Origin: Acidobacteriota bacterium
GTDB taxonomy: Bacteria; Acidobacteriota; Terriglobia; Acidiferrales; UBA7541
Direction of reading: 5' to 3'
Assembly: GCA_003225295.1 (NCBI GenBank)
Contig: QHYZ01000048.1
Span: 62,001 to 126,000 of the forward strand
Length of the DNA stretch: 64,000 bases
Shown here: in pieces, positions 17,227 through 26,984 of the stretch
Numbering within the stretch: the first letter of the stretch is position 1
Layout: each line of letters begins with the position of its first letter
Notes under the pieces: model-generated
Databases searched by the model: none
Told to the model about the DNA's origin: nothing
Seen by the model: the letters and a program-made list of their open reading frames with translations, nothing else
Translations under genes and position numbers: made by a program

Positions 17227-18227
17227 CGCGCATTGCCATTTTGGGTGGCGGAGGCTGGGGTACCGCGCTGGCGATTGTGCTTTCACGCAGCCGCATGCCC
17301 CACGAAATCTCGCTTTGGGTGCACAACGCCGGACTGGCCGAGTCGATCGGCCGCGATCGTGAAAACAAGACCTATCTTCCCGGCTCGAAATTGCCTGAGA
17401 GCGTTCGAGTTCATCCTAAATTGGAAACCGCACTCTCTGGCGCGCAGGTCATCGTCGGCGCTACGCCCTCGGCTGATGCTCGCGCGGTTTACGTTTCCGC
17501 ACTTCCCTTTGTCGTTTCCGGCGCAAGTTTCGTCAGCGCCAGCAAGGGCCTTGAGCCATCAACGCACCTGCGAATGAGCGAAGTGATCGCGCAGGTCGTC
17601 TCGCCGAAATTTGCGCCGCGCATTGCGGTGATTTCCGGACCATCCTTCGCCGCGGAGGCCGCTCGTGGCGAGCCTACGGCCGTCGTTCTGGCCTCGCGGG
17701 ATGCCGCGCTCGCCGCCGAGCTGCAGGAAGAGTTTGCCGGCCCCGCCTTCCGTCTCTATACGAACGACGACGTTCTGGGCGTGGAGCTCGCCGGCGCGAT
17801 GAAAAATGTGATGGCGATTGCCGCCGGGGCTTGTCAGGGGCTGGGCCTCGGTTCGAATGCGCTCGCGGCGCTGATCACGCGCGGCCTGGCCGAAATGGCC
17901 CGTTTGGCGGTGGCCCTGGGGGCTCGCCCGGAGACGCTCAGCGGTCTAGCAGGGTTGGGCGATTTGGTTCTCACTTGCACCGGCTCGCTCAGCCGCAATC
18001 GCTTCGTGGGAATCGAACTTGGCAAAGGACGACTTCTCCTCGAGATCCTCGCGAATATGCGAATGGTTGCCGAGGGCGTGAATACCGCTGCGCCGTTGTT
18101 GGCGCTGGCCCGTGAACATCGGATCGAAATGCCGATCACGGCTCAGGTTGACGCAATTCTGCACGCGGGCAAGTCGCCGCAGGACGCGATTCGGGACATC
18201 ATGGAGCGGCCTTTGAAGCGGGAGTAG
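17223..18227 (+). CDS. gpsA: Glycerol-3-phosphate dehydrogenase [NAD(P)+]
   Basis: 334-residue cytosolic enzyme reducing dihydroxyacetone phosphate to sn-glycerol-3-phosphate for phospholipids. The N-terminal Rossmann motif is AILGGGGWGTALA (residues 4-16). Further family blocks: SASKGLEP, ISGPSFAAEAARGEPTAVV, and ELAGAMKNVMAIAAGACQGLGLG with the catalytic Lys, then GLAGLGDLVLTCTGSLSRNR. It overlaps plsY by four bases and is the last gene of the operon; no terminator is obvious in the next 230 bases. Confidence 0.96.
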   Translation: MTRIAILGGGGWGTALAIVLSRSRMPHEISLWVHNAGLAESIGRDRENKTYLPGSKLPESVRVHPKLETALSGAQVIVGATPSADARAVYVSALPFVVSGASFVSASKGLEPSTHLRMSEVIAQVVSPKFAPRIAVISGPSFAAEAARGEPTAVVLASRDAALAAELQEEFAGPAFRLYTNDDVLGVELAGAMKNVMAIAAGACQGLGLGSNALAALITRGLAEMARLAVALGARPETLSGLAGLGDLVLTCTGSLSRNRFVGIELGKGRLLLEILANMRMVAEGVNTAAPLLALAREHRIEMPITAQVDAILHAGKSPQDAIRDIMERPLKRE

Positions 18228-18463
18228 CCGCGGCACGCGGTTTTCACCGTTCAGTTCTGGACTGTTGGTATTTGTTGTGGGGCAGGCCGAGGGAGGAATT
18301 GACGTGCCTGTTGAACGGTGCCCGTGAACCGGTGTGCCACAGAACACGCCGTGATTGTGCACTTTTTCGGCCTCTAGTACTAAAGTGCCAGTTGCACATG
18401 CGCGACGCGGAGCGCTACCGGAGCGCCTAAGTCCCACCGGTTCTCTTAAAATGAATAGTCGAG

Positions 18464-20260
18464 ATGTCGCTGGAAGCCAAATCTCGTTGGGAACGTGTGC
18501 GCGCCGGACGAGTGCGCATCCTTTGGCTCGTTCTGGGAGCGCTTTTGCTGGTCAGCGCACTTCCCATTGGTCTCTACCACCGCCAAGTATTGCAGCTGAG
18601 CCAGGACAAGCTGGTGGATACCGAGCGCGTCCAGCAGACCGACCTAACCAGGTCGCTGGCGCAGGAAATCCAGCTGTTCGAATCCAATCTGACGCAACAG
18701 CTCCTGAGCGAGCGCCAGATTCTCGCTCTTACGGGTCTCAGCGACAACGTCGAGGATGCCGTGGTGGAACCTAAGGTCACCCGCCTGCTGGAGGAATTTG
18801 TCCAGAGCAATCGCAGTACGTTTATCTACCTCACGGCCGTCGGCAAATCCGGCAAGGGCTCGACCGCATCACAGGGAAATTTCCGGGCCGAGGAGGATCC
18901 TTTCGTAAAGAGAGCGCTGCAGCGCGCTTTCGTAACCTGTATGCAATCTCAGCAGCTGCAGGTGGTCAAGTTTCGAAGCGATCCTCTGGCGCTGGCACCG
19001 GAAAACCGGCCGGCCTTCGTCGTGGCCGTGCCCTTGAAAGACGTGAACGACAATTTTACGGGCATGCTGGCTGCGGTCGTTTCCCTGGATTCCATCGTTC
19101 ACCGTTTGCAGGAAGCCAGCGTGCGGGAACGCACTGTTTTCCTGGTGGATCACAACGGCCGCCTGGTAGCGCACTGGGACACAAAAAACTTTGTTCCTGG
19201 TGCGGACGTCAGCAGCAACTCCCTGGTGGCTCAGGTGAAAGCGCTACCGCAGGAGCTCCGCAACACGGAAACGGTGCGATTTACCGAAACGGACAAGAAA
19301 CACCCGATCGAGATGATCGGAACCTACAGCACTCTTCCTGAAGTGAATTGGGCAGTCATCGCTCAGCGGAGCCTTGATCAGGCGCAGACCGACACCGGGG
19401 TCACCGAGCTGAACCAGCAGGCCTTGGCGTTCGTCGTGGTGGTCATTCTGTCCGCCATTCTCGTCGGGTATTTCTTTGCCGTGGGCATCAGCGAGCCCAT
19501 CCGCGGGTTGGCAGCCTCCACCCGCGCGATCAGCCGTGGCGAATTTCACCAACGCTCGCCCGTCCGCGGGGCTTCGGAGATTAGCGAGCTCGCTGAAAAT
19601 TTCAACAAGATGGCAGGCGACATCGAGGAATACATCGAGCGCCTGAAGGAAGCCGCCGAAGAGAATCGCGAGCTGTTTATCGGATCGATCCGCATGCTCG
19701 CCGCGGCCATCGACGAAAAGGATCCGTACACGCGCGGTCACTCCGGTCGCGTGGCCAAGTATTCGACGCTGATCGGCCAGGAGCTGGGACTCAGCACGGA
19801 AGAGCTGGACAAGCTGCGCATTGCGGCGTTGTTGCACGACGTCGGAAAAATCGGTGTCGAAGACCGCGTGCTGAAAAAGCCCGGCTCGCTCACGCCCGAG
19901 GAATTTGGGTTGATGAAGCAGCATACCGTGAAGGGCGCGAACATCATGCGCCCGGTTTCACAGTTGAAGGAAATGCTCCCGGGCATTGAGCTGCACCACG
20001 AGCATATGGACGGCCGCGGTTATCCCTACGGCCTGCAGGGCCAGCAGATTCCGCTGATGGCGCGCATCATCGGCGTTGCTGACACACTCGATGCCATGAC
20101 CACCAACCGCCCCTATCAGACGGCGATGGAACTGGACTACGCGATGGACCGCATCCGAGCCCTGACCGGCTCAAAATTCGATGTCGTGGTCGTTACCGCT
20201 CTCGAATCCACCGTCAACACGGGCAAGCTCCGCCTCAGCGCCGTCGAAGTACACGTCTAG
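18464..20260 (+). CDS. Membrane receptor with HAMP and HD-GYP phosphodiesterase domain
   Basis: 598 residues. A first span (ILWLVLGALLLVSALPIGLY, about 19-38), a periplasmic Cache-like sensor to about 310, a second span (ALAFVVVVILSAILVGYFFAVGI), a HAMP linker (SEPIRGLAASTRAISRGEFHQR) and an HD-GYP domain. The catalytic motifs are intact: HSGRVAKYS, LLHDVGKIGVED, HHEHMDGRGYP and ADTLDAMTTNRPYQ. This predicts a cyclic-di-GMP (or cGAMP) phosphodiesterase controlled by an extracytoplasmic signal. It is monocistronic, with 236 bases upstream and 137 downstream. Confidence 0.93.
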   Translation: MSLEAKSRWERVRAGRVRILWLVLGALLLVSALPIGLYHRQVLQLSQDKLVDTERVQQTDLTRSLAQEIQLFESNLTQQLLSERQILALTGLSDNVEDAVVEPKVTRLLEEFVQSNRSTFIYLTAVGKSGKGSTASQGNFRAEEDPFVKRALQRAFVTCMQSQQLQVVKFRSDPLALAPENRPAFVVAVPLKDVNDNFTGMLAAVVSLDSIVHRLQEASVRERTVFLVDHNGRLVAHWDTKNFVPGADVSSNSLVAQVKALPQELRNTETVRFTETDKKHPIEMIGTYSTLPEVNWAVIAQRSLDQAQTDTGVTELNQQALAFVVVVILSAILVGYFFAVGISEPIRGLAASTRAISRGEFHQRSPVRGASEISELAENFNKMAGDIEEYIERLKEAAEENRELFIGSIRMLAAAIDEKDPYTRGHSGRVAKYSTLIGQELGLSTEELDKLRIAALLHDVGKIGVEDRVLKKPGSLTPEEFGLMKQHTVKGANIMRPVSQLKEMLPGIELHHEHMDGRGYPYGLQGQQIPLMARIIGVADTLDAMTTNRPYQTAMELDYAMDRIRALTGSKFDVVVVTALESTVNTGKLRLSAVEVHV

Positions 20261-20397
20261 CGGTAATCTCCTGGCTCGCCTCACCCGCTCTTCTGCGTTT
20301 GATACCGTCTGGTGAGCTTCCTCGTGTGTCTGGTGACGGTCCAAGACGCGGCATCTGCTACAATTTTAAGTCGCCGTCACGGTCATGCGCGCATCTT

Positions 20398-21369
20398 ATG
20401 ATTTCACTTTTTGGCAAGAATGAACCCGAACCAACACTTCTCGATCGGCTGAAGAAGTCCGTCAGCAAGACCAAGGCGGCACTCTCCGAAACCGTTGACA
20501 CGATATTTTTGGGCGAGCGCAGCATCGACCCTTCGATCCTTAAGGATCTGGAGACGGCGCTTCTTTCCGCCGACTTGGGTGTGAAGCCCACACGAGAAAT
20601 TCTGGATGTGGTGCGCGAGAAAATGGACCGCCACGCGCTCTCGGACGCCGCGCAACTCAAGCGCGAGATCAAGTCGCACATCATTGGTATTCTGAACGCG
20701 CCGGTTCGGCCGGATGTGGCAGCTGGGAGCGGCATTTCTACCTCACAGAACGGCAGCGGCCCGCGCGTGATTTTCATCGTTGGCGTTAATGGCGCAGGGA
20801 AGACCACCAGCATTGGGAAGCTCGCGAACCGACTTCGCCAAGAAGGCCGCAGTGTGGTGCTTTGTGCCGCAGACACGTTTCGGGCCGCGGCCGTCGAACA
20901 GCTCGAAATCTGGGCGCAGCGCAACGGCATCGAGGTGATCAAGCAGAAATCGGGTGCCGACCCCGCGGCGGTCGTTTACGACGCAGTGGCCGCCGCCAAG
21001 GCGCGCTCGGCCGATGTCGTTATTGTGGATACCGCAGGACGCCTGCACACCAAATCGAACCTCATGGCCGAACTGGAAAAGATGAAGCGCACCGCCGCGA
21101 AAGTGATTCCTGGCGCGCCGCACGATGTTTTGTTGGTTCTGGACGCCACTACCGGACAGAACGGGCTTACTCAGGCCCGTGAATTCACTTCCACTATGGG
21201 TGTTACGGGCATCATCCTCACCAAACTCGATGGTACCGCCAAGGGCGGCATCGTTGTTGCAATTTCGCGCGAATTGGGTCTGCCCATTCGTTTCGTCGGC
21301 ACCGGCGAGCAGATCAACGACATGGTTCCCTTTGACGCGGAAACGTACGTCAACTCTCTTTTCGATTAA
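20398..21369 (+). CDS. ftsY: Signal recognition particle receptor FtsY
   Basis: 323-residue SRP-family GTPase that docks SRP-ribosome complexes at the inner membrane. It is essentially the NG core with a short N-terminus ([25 protein letters not shown]) in place of the long acidic A domain of E. coli. G motifs: [40 protein letters not shown] and [13 protein letters not shown] 20398 is chosen; an upstream in-frame ATG at 20299 would add an unlikely peptide. TACAAT at 20359-20364 is a possible -10. ribD follows after three bases. Confidence 0.95.
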   Translation: MISLFGKNEPEPTLLDRLKKSVSKTKAALSETVDTIFLGERSIDPSILKDLETALLSADLGVKPTREILDVVREKMDRHALSDAAQLKREIKSHIIGILNAPVRPDVAAGSGISTSQNGSGPRVIFIVGVNGAGKTTSIGKLANRLRQEGRSVVLCAADTFRAAAVEQLEIWAQRNGIEVIKQKSGADPAAVVYDAVAAAKARSADVVIVDTAGRLHTKSNLMAELEKMKRTAAKVIPGAPHDVLLVLDATTGQNGLTQAREFTSTMGVTGIILTKLDGTAKGGIVVAISRELGLPIRFVGTGEQINDMVPFDAETYVNSLFD

Positions 21370-21372
21370 ACC

Positions 21373-22506
21373 GTGGACGCACACGCCATTCGCTTCATGG
21401 AACACGCGCTGGTGCTGGCCCGCAAAGGGACCAGCCTCGCCAGCCCCAATCCCATGGTGGGTTGCGTCATGGTGCGCGAAGGCCAGATCGTCGGCGAAGG
21501 TTTTCATCAATATCAATGGCGTGACCACGCCGAAATCGTCGCGCTGAAGTCGGCCGGCGATAAGGCGCGCGGCGCAACGCTTTACGTCACGCTGGAGCCT
21601 TGCAATCACACTGGTCGCACTGGTCCTTGCACGGACGCAATCATCGCTGCGGGCGTTCAGCGCGTCGTCGCGGCGATGGATGATCCGAATCCCGTAAATT
21701 CCGGCCACGGTTTTGAGCGTCTCCGCGCGGCGGGTATCGAAGTTTTCACGGGAGTCTGCGAAGAAGAAGCGCGCCGCCTCAACGAGCCGTTCGCGTGCTG
21801 GATTCGAACGAAGAAGCCATTCATCACTCTGAAGTCGGCCATGACGCTTGATGGTCAACTGGCCCTTTTCGGCAAGCACACGAAGTTCCGGCGGAAATCC
21901 CGCCGGCCAAACGATTCGAGGTGGATTACCTCCGAAGAATCGCGCGCCGAAGTTCACCGCATGCGGCACGCTTCGGATGCGCTTTTGACGGGAATCGGCA
22001 CGATCCAGGTCGACGACCCGTTTCTTTCCGATCGCAGTGGCCGCCCTCGCCGGCGGCGTTTATTGCGTGTCATTCTCGACTGCCAGCTGTCCCTCTCGCG
22101 GTACTCGCGTATCGTAAAGACCGCCGAGGACGACCTCCTGGTTTTCACGAGTGTGGCTCTGCGTTCGCAGCGTGTGCGGCTAATGCTGAAAAAGGGCGTC
22201 GAAGTCGTCCACGCGAGATCGCTGGACGGTCGGATCAATTGGGACGATGTGCTCACAGAGCTCGGCCGCCGCGATCTCCTGAGCGTGCTCCTGGAAGCAG
22301 GCCCGACAATGAACGGCGCGGCGCTGGCCGCGGGCGTGGTCCACAAGCTTTTTCTCTTTTACGCCCCGAGGATTGCTGGCGTAAGTCGCGTCCCCTTTGC
22401 GCTGGCGCCGAAACTGAGCCTTCCGCCGCTGCGCAATGTTCGCACGCAGCAGTTCGGCCGCGATATCGCCGTTGAAGCTTATCTGCAAGACGTATACAAG
22501 AAATAG
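21373..22506 (+). CDS. ribD: Bifunctional riboflavin biosynthesis protein RibD
   Basis: 377 residues, two domains: deaminase (HAEIVALKSAG with catalytic Glu; zinc cysteines in PCNHTGRTGPC) and pyrimidine reductase (KPFITLKSAMTLDG, SRWITSEESRAEVHRMRHASDALLTGIGTI, LLEAGPTMNGAAL). Together they turn the GTP cyclohydrolase II product into the ribitylamino-pyrimidine. A basic insertion of about 15 residues (FGKHTKFRRKSRRPN) lies between the first two reductase blocks, where most RibD proteins have a short loop. The start is GTG three bases after the ftsY stop, so the two are probably coupled. Confidence 0.94.
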   Translation: MDAHAIRFMEHALVLARKGTSLASPNPMVGCVMVREGQIVGEGFHQYQWRDHAEIVALKSAGDKARGATLYVTLEPCNHTGRTGPCTDAIIAAGVQRVVAAMDDPNPVNSGHGFERLRAAGIEVFTGVCEEEARRLNEPFACWIRTKKPFITLKSAMTLDGQLALFGKHTKFRRKSRRPNDSRWITSEESRAEVHRMRHASDALLTGIGTIQVDDPFLSDRSGRPRRRRLLRVILDCQLSLSRYSRIVKTAEDDLLVFTSVALRSQRVRLMLKKGVEVVHARSLDGRINWDDVLTELGRRDLLSVLLEAGPTMNGAALAAGVVHKLFLFYAPRIAGVSRVPFALAPKLSLPPLRNVRTQQFGRDIAVEAYLQDVYKK

Positions 22507-22511
22507 GCCAG

Positions 22512-23513
22512 CTACTCGCCAATGCGAAGGACTGCCGCGCCGGAGATGGCATCGTTCTTTAGCGCATTGAGCGCACGATTGGCTTCCGAAAGAGAAAAGA
22601 CCTGTACCTGTGTTCGAATCGGAATTTCGACGGCGATGCGCAAGAAGTCTATGCCGTCTTGGCGAGTATTGTTCGCCACACTGCGGATCACACGCTCCTG
22701 ATACAACAGGTCGTAACTGAACGAGGGAATGGGGCTCATATGGATTCCTCCCAGAATGAGCGCGCCGCCTTTCTTGAGCGCCTTCAGCGCCGCCGGAACG
22801 ATTTCTCCGGCCGGCGCGAAGATGATCGCGGCGTCCAGCTTCATCGGAGGTTCATCATACGTCCCTCCGGCCCACATCGCGCCCAACTCCAGTGCCAGCT
22901 CTTGATGGCGAACATCACGAGTGGAAGCAAACACATCCACATTCCAGTGCCGGGCCACCTGAATGGCAACGTGCGCCGCTGCTCCGAAACCATAAAGGCC
23001 GAGGCGTCCACCCGCTTTGATCCCGGAGAGCCGCAGCGACCGGAACCCGATGATTCCTGCGCAGAGCAGCGGTGCGGTCTGTTCCTCGGGAAATTCTGCT
23101 GGAATGCCGTAGATGAAATCTTCCGGTGCAACGATGTATTCTGCATAACCGCCATCTGCGCTGTAGCCCGTGAACACCGGGTTGTCACAAAGATTTTCCG
23201 CGTTTGTCTTGCAATACTCGCAGGTTCCATCCGTCCGATGAAGCCAGGCGATGCCGACGCGGTCGCCGATCCCGAAGCGCCGTGTGTTCTCCCCCTGCCC
23301 CTCGACGATACCCACAACCTGGTGGCCTGGAATCACGGGCGATTTGCGCAGCGGCAATTCTCCCTCGATCACATGCAAATCGGTTCTGCACACGCCGCAT
23401 GCGCGCACACGCACCAGCACTTCACCGCTCCTCGGCTGCGGCGTCACGACCTCCCCATATTCCAGCGGATTCGTTTCGATTGGACTTGTGGTGCGCAACA
23501 AGCATGCTTTCAT
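22512..23513 (-). CDS. Zinc-dependent alcohol dehydrogenase family protein
   Basis: 333-residue medium-chain dehydrogenase. Catalytic zinc ligands are visible (Cys in [10 protein letters not shown], His in PGHQVVG, Cys in [12 protein letters not shown]), as is a nucleotide-binding loop ([17 protein letters not shown]). The structural-zinc lobe reads [16 protein letters not shown], so three cysteines are present and the first of the usual four is replaced, apparently by Asp. The family oxidises small alcohols or reduces aldehydes with NAD(P); the substrate is not predictable. It is convergent with ribD (five bases apart) and divergent from ribE. Confidence 0.88.
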   Translation of the reverse strand: MKACLLRTTSPIETNPLEYGEVVTPQPRSGEVLVRVRACGVCRTDLHVIEGELPLRKSPVIPGHQVVGIVEGQGENTRRFGIGDRVGIAWLHRTDGTCEYCKTNAENLCDNPVFTGYSADGGYAEYIVAPEDFIYGIPAEFPEEQTAPLLCAGIIGFRSLRLSGIKAGGRLGLYGFGAAAHVAIQVARHWNVDVFASTRDVRHQELALELGAMWAGGTYDEPPMKLDAAIIFAPAGEIVPAALKALKKGGALILGGIHMSPIPSFSYDLLYQERVIRSVANNTRQDGIDFLRIAVEIPIRTQVQVFSLSEANRALNALKNDAISGAAVLRIGE

Positions 23514-23621
23514 CGTCAGCCCTCGGCGTAATCTCCGCCCATCCGGTGCGACACAGTGTAGTGCTTTCTACTTTATGCGCGAAATACTGTACACTCGAAT
23601 TCGCGAGCCATTGGAATCACA

Positions 23622-24284
23622 GTGTTCACCGGAATCATTGAGCACACCGGCACGATCCAGGCGCTCGACCTCAGCGAGGACGGCGGGCGCGTCACGATCC
23701 ATGCGCCAACTATCTCGCCATCACTCGCTGTTTCGAACAGTATCGCGGTGAATGGTTGCTGCCTGACCGTAGTCGACCTTCACAACTCGAGGGTCTCCGC
23801 GGACTTATCCGGTGAAACGATTCGCATGACCTCTTTCGGCGCAAGGGGCGGCGGGCTGAAAATGGGTACGCGCGTAAATCTTGAACAGCCGCTCACCGCC
23901 GGCAAGGAATTAGGAGGGCACCTTGTCCTCGGCCACGTGGATACCGTCGGCCGCGTAACGCATCTCACCCCGGAAGGAGAAACCTGGTGGTTTGGCATAC
24001 AGGTCCCCGCGGAATTTGCTCGTTACGTCGTACAAAAAGGCTCGATCACGATCGACGGCATCAGCTTTACGGTGGCCCGCTGGCAGAATAACATCGCTGA
24101 AGTTGCCGTTATCCCCTATAGCTACGAACACACCAACATCCGCGACCGCAAAGCGGGCGATGCGGTCAATCTGGAAGGCGATGTGCTTGGAAAATACGTA
24201 GAGCGATATCTGGAACACCACAACCTCGCGGCACCGGTCGAATCGCGACTTACCGTTCGACGCCTGCTCGACGAAGGCTTCTGA
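23622..24284 (+). CDS. ribE: Riboflavin synthase alpha chain
   Basis: 220 residues, two tandem lumazine-binding repeats. It starts MFTGIIEHTGTIQAL, the family signature, with the first repeat having SIAVNGCCLTVV and the second GSITIDGISFTVA. It dismutates two molecules of dimethyl-ribityllumazine into riboflavin. The start is GTG 23622. The 108-base gap to the divergent dehydrogenase must hold both promoters; TACACT near 23590 is a candidate -10. I found no FMN riboswitch in this gap. It is separated from ribD only by the dehydrogenase on the other strand. Confidence 0.95.
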   Translation: MFTGIIEHTGTIQALDLSEDGGRVTIHAPTISPSLAVSNSIAVNGCCLTVVDLHNSRVSADLSGETIRMTSFGARGGGLKMGTRVNLEQPLTAGKELGGHLVLGHVDTVGRVTHLTPEGETWWFGIQVPAEFARYVVQKGSITIDGISFTVARWQNNIAEVAVIPYSYEHTNIRDRKAGDAVNLEGDVLGKYVERYLEHHNLAAPVESRLTVRRLLDEGF

Positions 24285-24298
24285 AACGCTCCTCGGCG

Positions 24299-24700
24299 TC
24301 AGGATTTCTTCTTGGCTGGCACGTCGCACATGGCGCGTCCCTTTTCAAGCAGTTTCATCGAATCAATGCGCAGCGACCGGGCCGATTCGTCCAAGTCACC
24401 CTTGATCTCCACGTAGTCGCCCAACCGCTCTCTCGCAGCATCCTGGTTCGCAATCGTAAGCAGCCGCTTGTGGTCAGGATCGACCAGAACGATCTTCTTG
24501 CCTTGGTGGACGCACTTTTTAGCGCAATCCGGATTTGTACCGGTGTACGTTCCGGAGGACGCACGTCCGCCCGCACAACTTTCGTCCGAAAGCCATCCGC
24601 GTACGACGGACTTGCCTCCAGCCGTAATCTGGCCTGGGGCCAACACGATTCCCGCAATGACTAAGAGCAAAGGGAAGAGCCGACCAAGAAAGCCGCGCAT
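24299..24700 (-). CDS. Small secreted cysteine-containing protein
   Basis: 133 residues with a signal peptide (MRGFLGRLFPLLLVIAGIVLAPGQITAG) and a mature part with cysteines in SDESCAGG, PDCAKKCVHQG and RAMCDVP. The later part (KKIVLVDPDHKRLLTIANQDAARERLGDYVEIKGDL) looks like a small beta-barrel. Similar short secreted proteins beginning GW(I/L)SDxxC are, from memory, common in Acidobacteriota; their function is unknown. The ATG at 24700 is chosen because GGAGGT lies four bases upstream; an in-frame ATG at 24727 is ignored. It is convergent with ribE. Confidence 0.75.
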   Translation of the reverse strand: MRGFLGRLFPLLLVIAGIVLAPGQITAGGKSVVRGWLSDESCAGGRASSGTYTGTNPDCAKKCVHQGKKIVLVDPDHKRLLTIANQDAARERLGDYVEIKGDLDESARSLRIDSMKLLEKGRAMCDVPAKKKS

Positions 24701-24774
24701 GGCACCTCCGTGTTCAGAGTTTAGCAATTCGCAGGGGCGGAAGAGAAAACCTCATCGCCAAGCCACGGAAAGGC

Positions 24775-26211
24775 TCAGGCCATTTCGCGGGCCTTGGAGC
24801 GAGCGCCGCGCCAATACAACGTGAATCCCAGCACAATTGCGGCCGCCGTTCCGCCAACCAGCTTCATTTCGAATCCAAACTTGTCAGACGAATCTCCTGG
24901 CGGCACGAGTGAAACCACAATGCCAAGCAGCACGATCGTCAAGCCCGTTCCGGCGACGATCCATACGCCTGCTTTGCCTCCCGGGATGAGCACGGCATCT
25001 TTGTTGGCGCGCCGGTCCGGCCGCGGATACAGCTTGATCGCCGCCGCAAACATGTAGATGAAGGGAATGAAGTACAGAATGATGGTGGCATCAACGAGAA
25101 ACTGATACGCGCCGCGCGTTGTCTCGTTGATTTGACTGATCAGCAGAATCGCGCACGATACGGTCGCTTGCACCAGAATCGAAACGTACGGCGTCTTCCA
25201 GCGAGGATGAATTTTCCCGAACGCAGCCGGCAAGTAGCGGTCGATGCCAACCACGAAAGGCACGCGCGCGATCCCGGCCACCGTGCTGCCGACGCCACCA
25301 GCGTTGCCGACGGTCACTACGACTGCCGCAAGAATTCCCAGCGCGCCGATTTTTAGCGCGATTGATCCCACGGTAATTGCATGAAACACTCCGCTGGTAG
25401 CGGATACCTCCGCCGCGGGCACCAATCCCAGCACCGCAACCGTGTCCACGATGTACATGCCTGCAATTAGCACTCCCGATGCATACACCGCACGCGGCAG
25501 CGTTCTCTGCGGGTCGCGAACCTCCTGGCTCATCGCCGACACGAGCTCCAGCCCGCTGAACGCAAACGCAATTTGCGACCAGAAGTTCACGGTGTCCCAA
25601 TTCCAGACCGGCAACATATTGGCGCGTGTGAAATGGGTGACCGATCCGTGCTTTATCCACAGAATCGCCGCGATGCCCAGTAGCACCAGCAGCGGCAAGT
25701 AGGTAGACACGCCGCCTGCATTCTGCAGCCATTTGCCGATGTTCAATCCGATGATATTCAGTGCGACCGCCGCCAAGAGCATACCGACCGACACCGAAAG
25801 CAAAAAGGTCCGGTTTTGTGAAAGCGTCGCCCCATTCTCTCCGATGATGTACGCGCTCATCGCCGCGCTGGCCAGCAGCAACCCAGGAAAATAAAACACG
25901 GTATAGACCCAATAGTTCCAGCCAGCCACGAAGCCGTGAAAATCTCCGAACGCTTCCTTGGCCCAGACGTACAACCCACCTTCTTCCGGAAATCGTGATG
26001 ACAATTCATTGATTACCAGCGCCGAGGGCACGAAAAACAGCAGCGCGGCAAGAATCCACAAACTGATCGACGAAGTTCCATTGTGCGCTGCTGCCGCCAC
26101 CCAGCGCGGACCCAGCACCGTTGCGATGTTGAAGAGCAGGACGTCCCAGAAGCCCATCTCCTTCGGCAACTGTTTGATTGGATCGGAAGAGCCGTTGGCC
26201 AGTTGGCTCAC
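24775..26211 (-). CDS. APC-family amino acid permease
   Basis: 478-residue membrane transporter with about 12 spans. The first helix block (LPKEMGFWDVLLFNIATVLGPRWVAAAAHNG) and FPEEGGLYVWAKEAFGDFHGFVAGWNYW are typical of the APC superfamily, as is FSGLELVSAMSQEVRDPQRTLPRAV in the middle. It probably imports amino acids or related amines by proton symport; the substrate is not predictable. The start is GTG at 26211, overlapping the stop of the ABC ATPase gene (GTGA), so translation is likely coupled. Confidence 0.9.
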   Translation of the reverse strand: MSQLANGSSDPIKQLPKEMGFWDVLLFNIATVLGPRWVAAAAHNGTSSISLWILAALLFFVPSALVINELSSRFPEEGGLYVWAKEAFGDFHGFVAGWNYWVYTVFYFPGLLLASAAMSAYIIGENGATLSQNRTFLLSVSVGMLLAAVALNIIGLNIGKWLQNAGGVSTYLPLLVLLGIAAILWIKHGSVTHFTRANMLPVWNWDTVNFWSQIAFAFSGLELVSAMSQEVRDPQRTLPRAVYASGVLIAGMYIVDTVAVLGLVPAAEVSATSGVFHAITVGSIALKIGALGILAAVVVTVGNAGGVGSTVAGIARVPFVVGIDRYLPAAFGKIHPRWKTPYVSILVQATVSCAILLISQINETTRGAYQFLVDATIILYFIPFIYMFAAAIKLYPRPDRRANKDAVLIPGGKAGVWIVAGTGLTIVLLGIVVSLVPPGDSSDKFGFEMKLVGGTAAAIVLGFTLYWRGARSKAREMA

Positions 26212-26984
26212 AGAGTCACATCCAGCGCGGGAATCAGTTTGTCCTGCAGACGGAAATTTCTGAGGAAGGGATCTGTTGAGTTTTCGAAATCAACCCAGGG
26301 CCCGAAGAAAGTTACGCGGCCCTCCTGGAGAAAGACAACCACGTCGGCCAGCTTTTTTGCCAGGTGCGTGTCGTGAGTCACGACGATGGATGTCTTTTGA
26401 AACGCCTTCTTAAGCCGCAGGATCATATCGCCCATGTGTCCGGCCATGATCGGGTCCACCATGGTCGTCGGCTCGTCGAACAGGATCGCCTCGGGATTCT
26501 GCGCAAGAGCGCGCCCGATGGCTACCGCGCGCTTCATTCCGGTGGAAAGCTCGCTGGGCAATTTGTCGTAGACGCCCTCTAGTTCCAGCATGTGCGCGAT
26601 CTTCATCACGTACTCGTCAACGTCCGCAGCGGTTAGGCCCGGCTGCCCTTCCAGCGGGAATGCCATGTTCTCGCCAACCGTGAGCGAATCGAAGAGCGCG
26701 CCGGACTGAAAGACCATGGTCACCTTGCGCCGCACTTCTTCGAAGTCCGACTCCTTAAAATCGGTGACGTTCTGGCCATCGATGAAAATCTGCCCCGAGT
26801 CCGGCTTCAGAAACCCCAGGATGTGTTTCAGGGAAACCGACTTGCCCACGCCGCTGCGCCCCATGATCACGCACGTCTCACCGCGCTTTACCGCAAAGCT
26901 GACGCGATCGAGCACCAGGCGCTCGTCGAAACCCTTGCACACGTCGCGAAACTCGAAGTAGTTGACGGACTTCTCTTCGCTCAC
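26208..26984 (-). CDS. MlaF-like ABC transporter ATPase without visible partners
   Basis: 258-residue ABC ATPase. Walker A is GRSGVGKS (about residues 42-49), Q-loop VFQSGALFDSLTVGENMAFPL, signature LSTGMKRAVAIGRALA, Walker B ILFDEPTTMVDP and H-loop VVTHD. The block after the Q-loop and the DPI after Walker B match the MlaF/Mkl group that energises phospholipid or lipid transport with an MlaE permease and an MCE protein. Neither lies in this window. The gene is coupled on both sides: its GTG overlaps the mobA stop and its stop overlaps the permease start. The signature has LSTG rather than LSGG. Confidence 0.88.
   Translation of the reverse strand: MSEEKSVNYFEFRDVCKGFDERLVLDRVSFAVKRGETCVIMGRSGVGKSVSLKHILGFLKPDSGQIFIDGQNVTDFKESDFEEVRRKVTMVFQSGALFDSLTVGENMAFPLEGQPGLTAADVDEYVMKIAHMLELEGVYDKLPSELSTGMKRAVAIGRALAQNPEAILFDEPTTMVDPIMAGHMGDMILRLKKAFQKTSIVVTHDTHLAKKLADVVVFLQEGRVTFFGPWVDFENSTDPFLRNFRLQDKLIPALDVTL

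Noticed and set aside
20743-21969. Long minus-strand open frame opposite ftsY and ribD
   Set aside because: No recognisable domain; both plus-strand genes are unmistakable.
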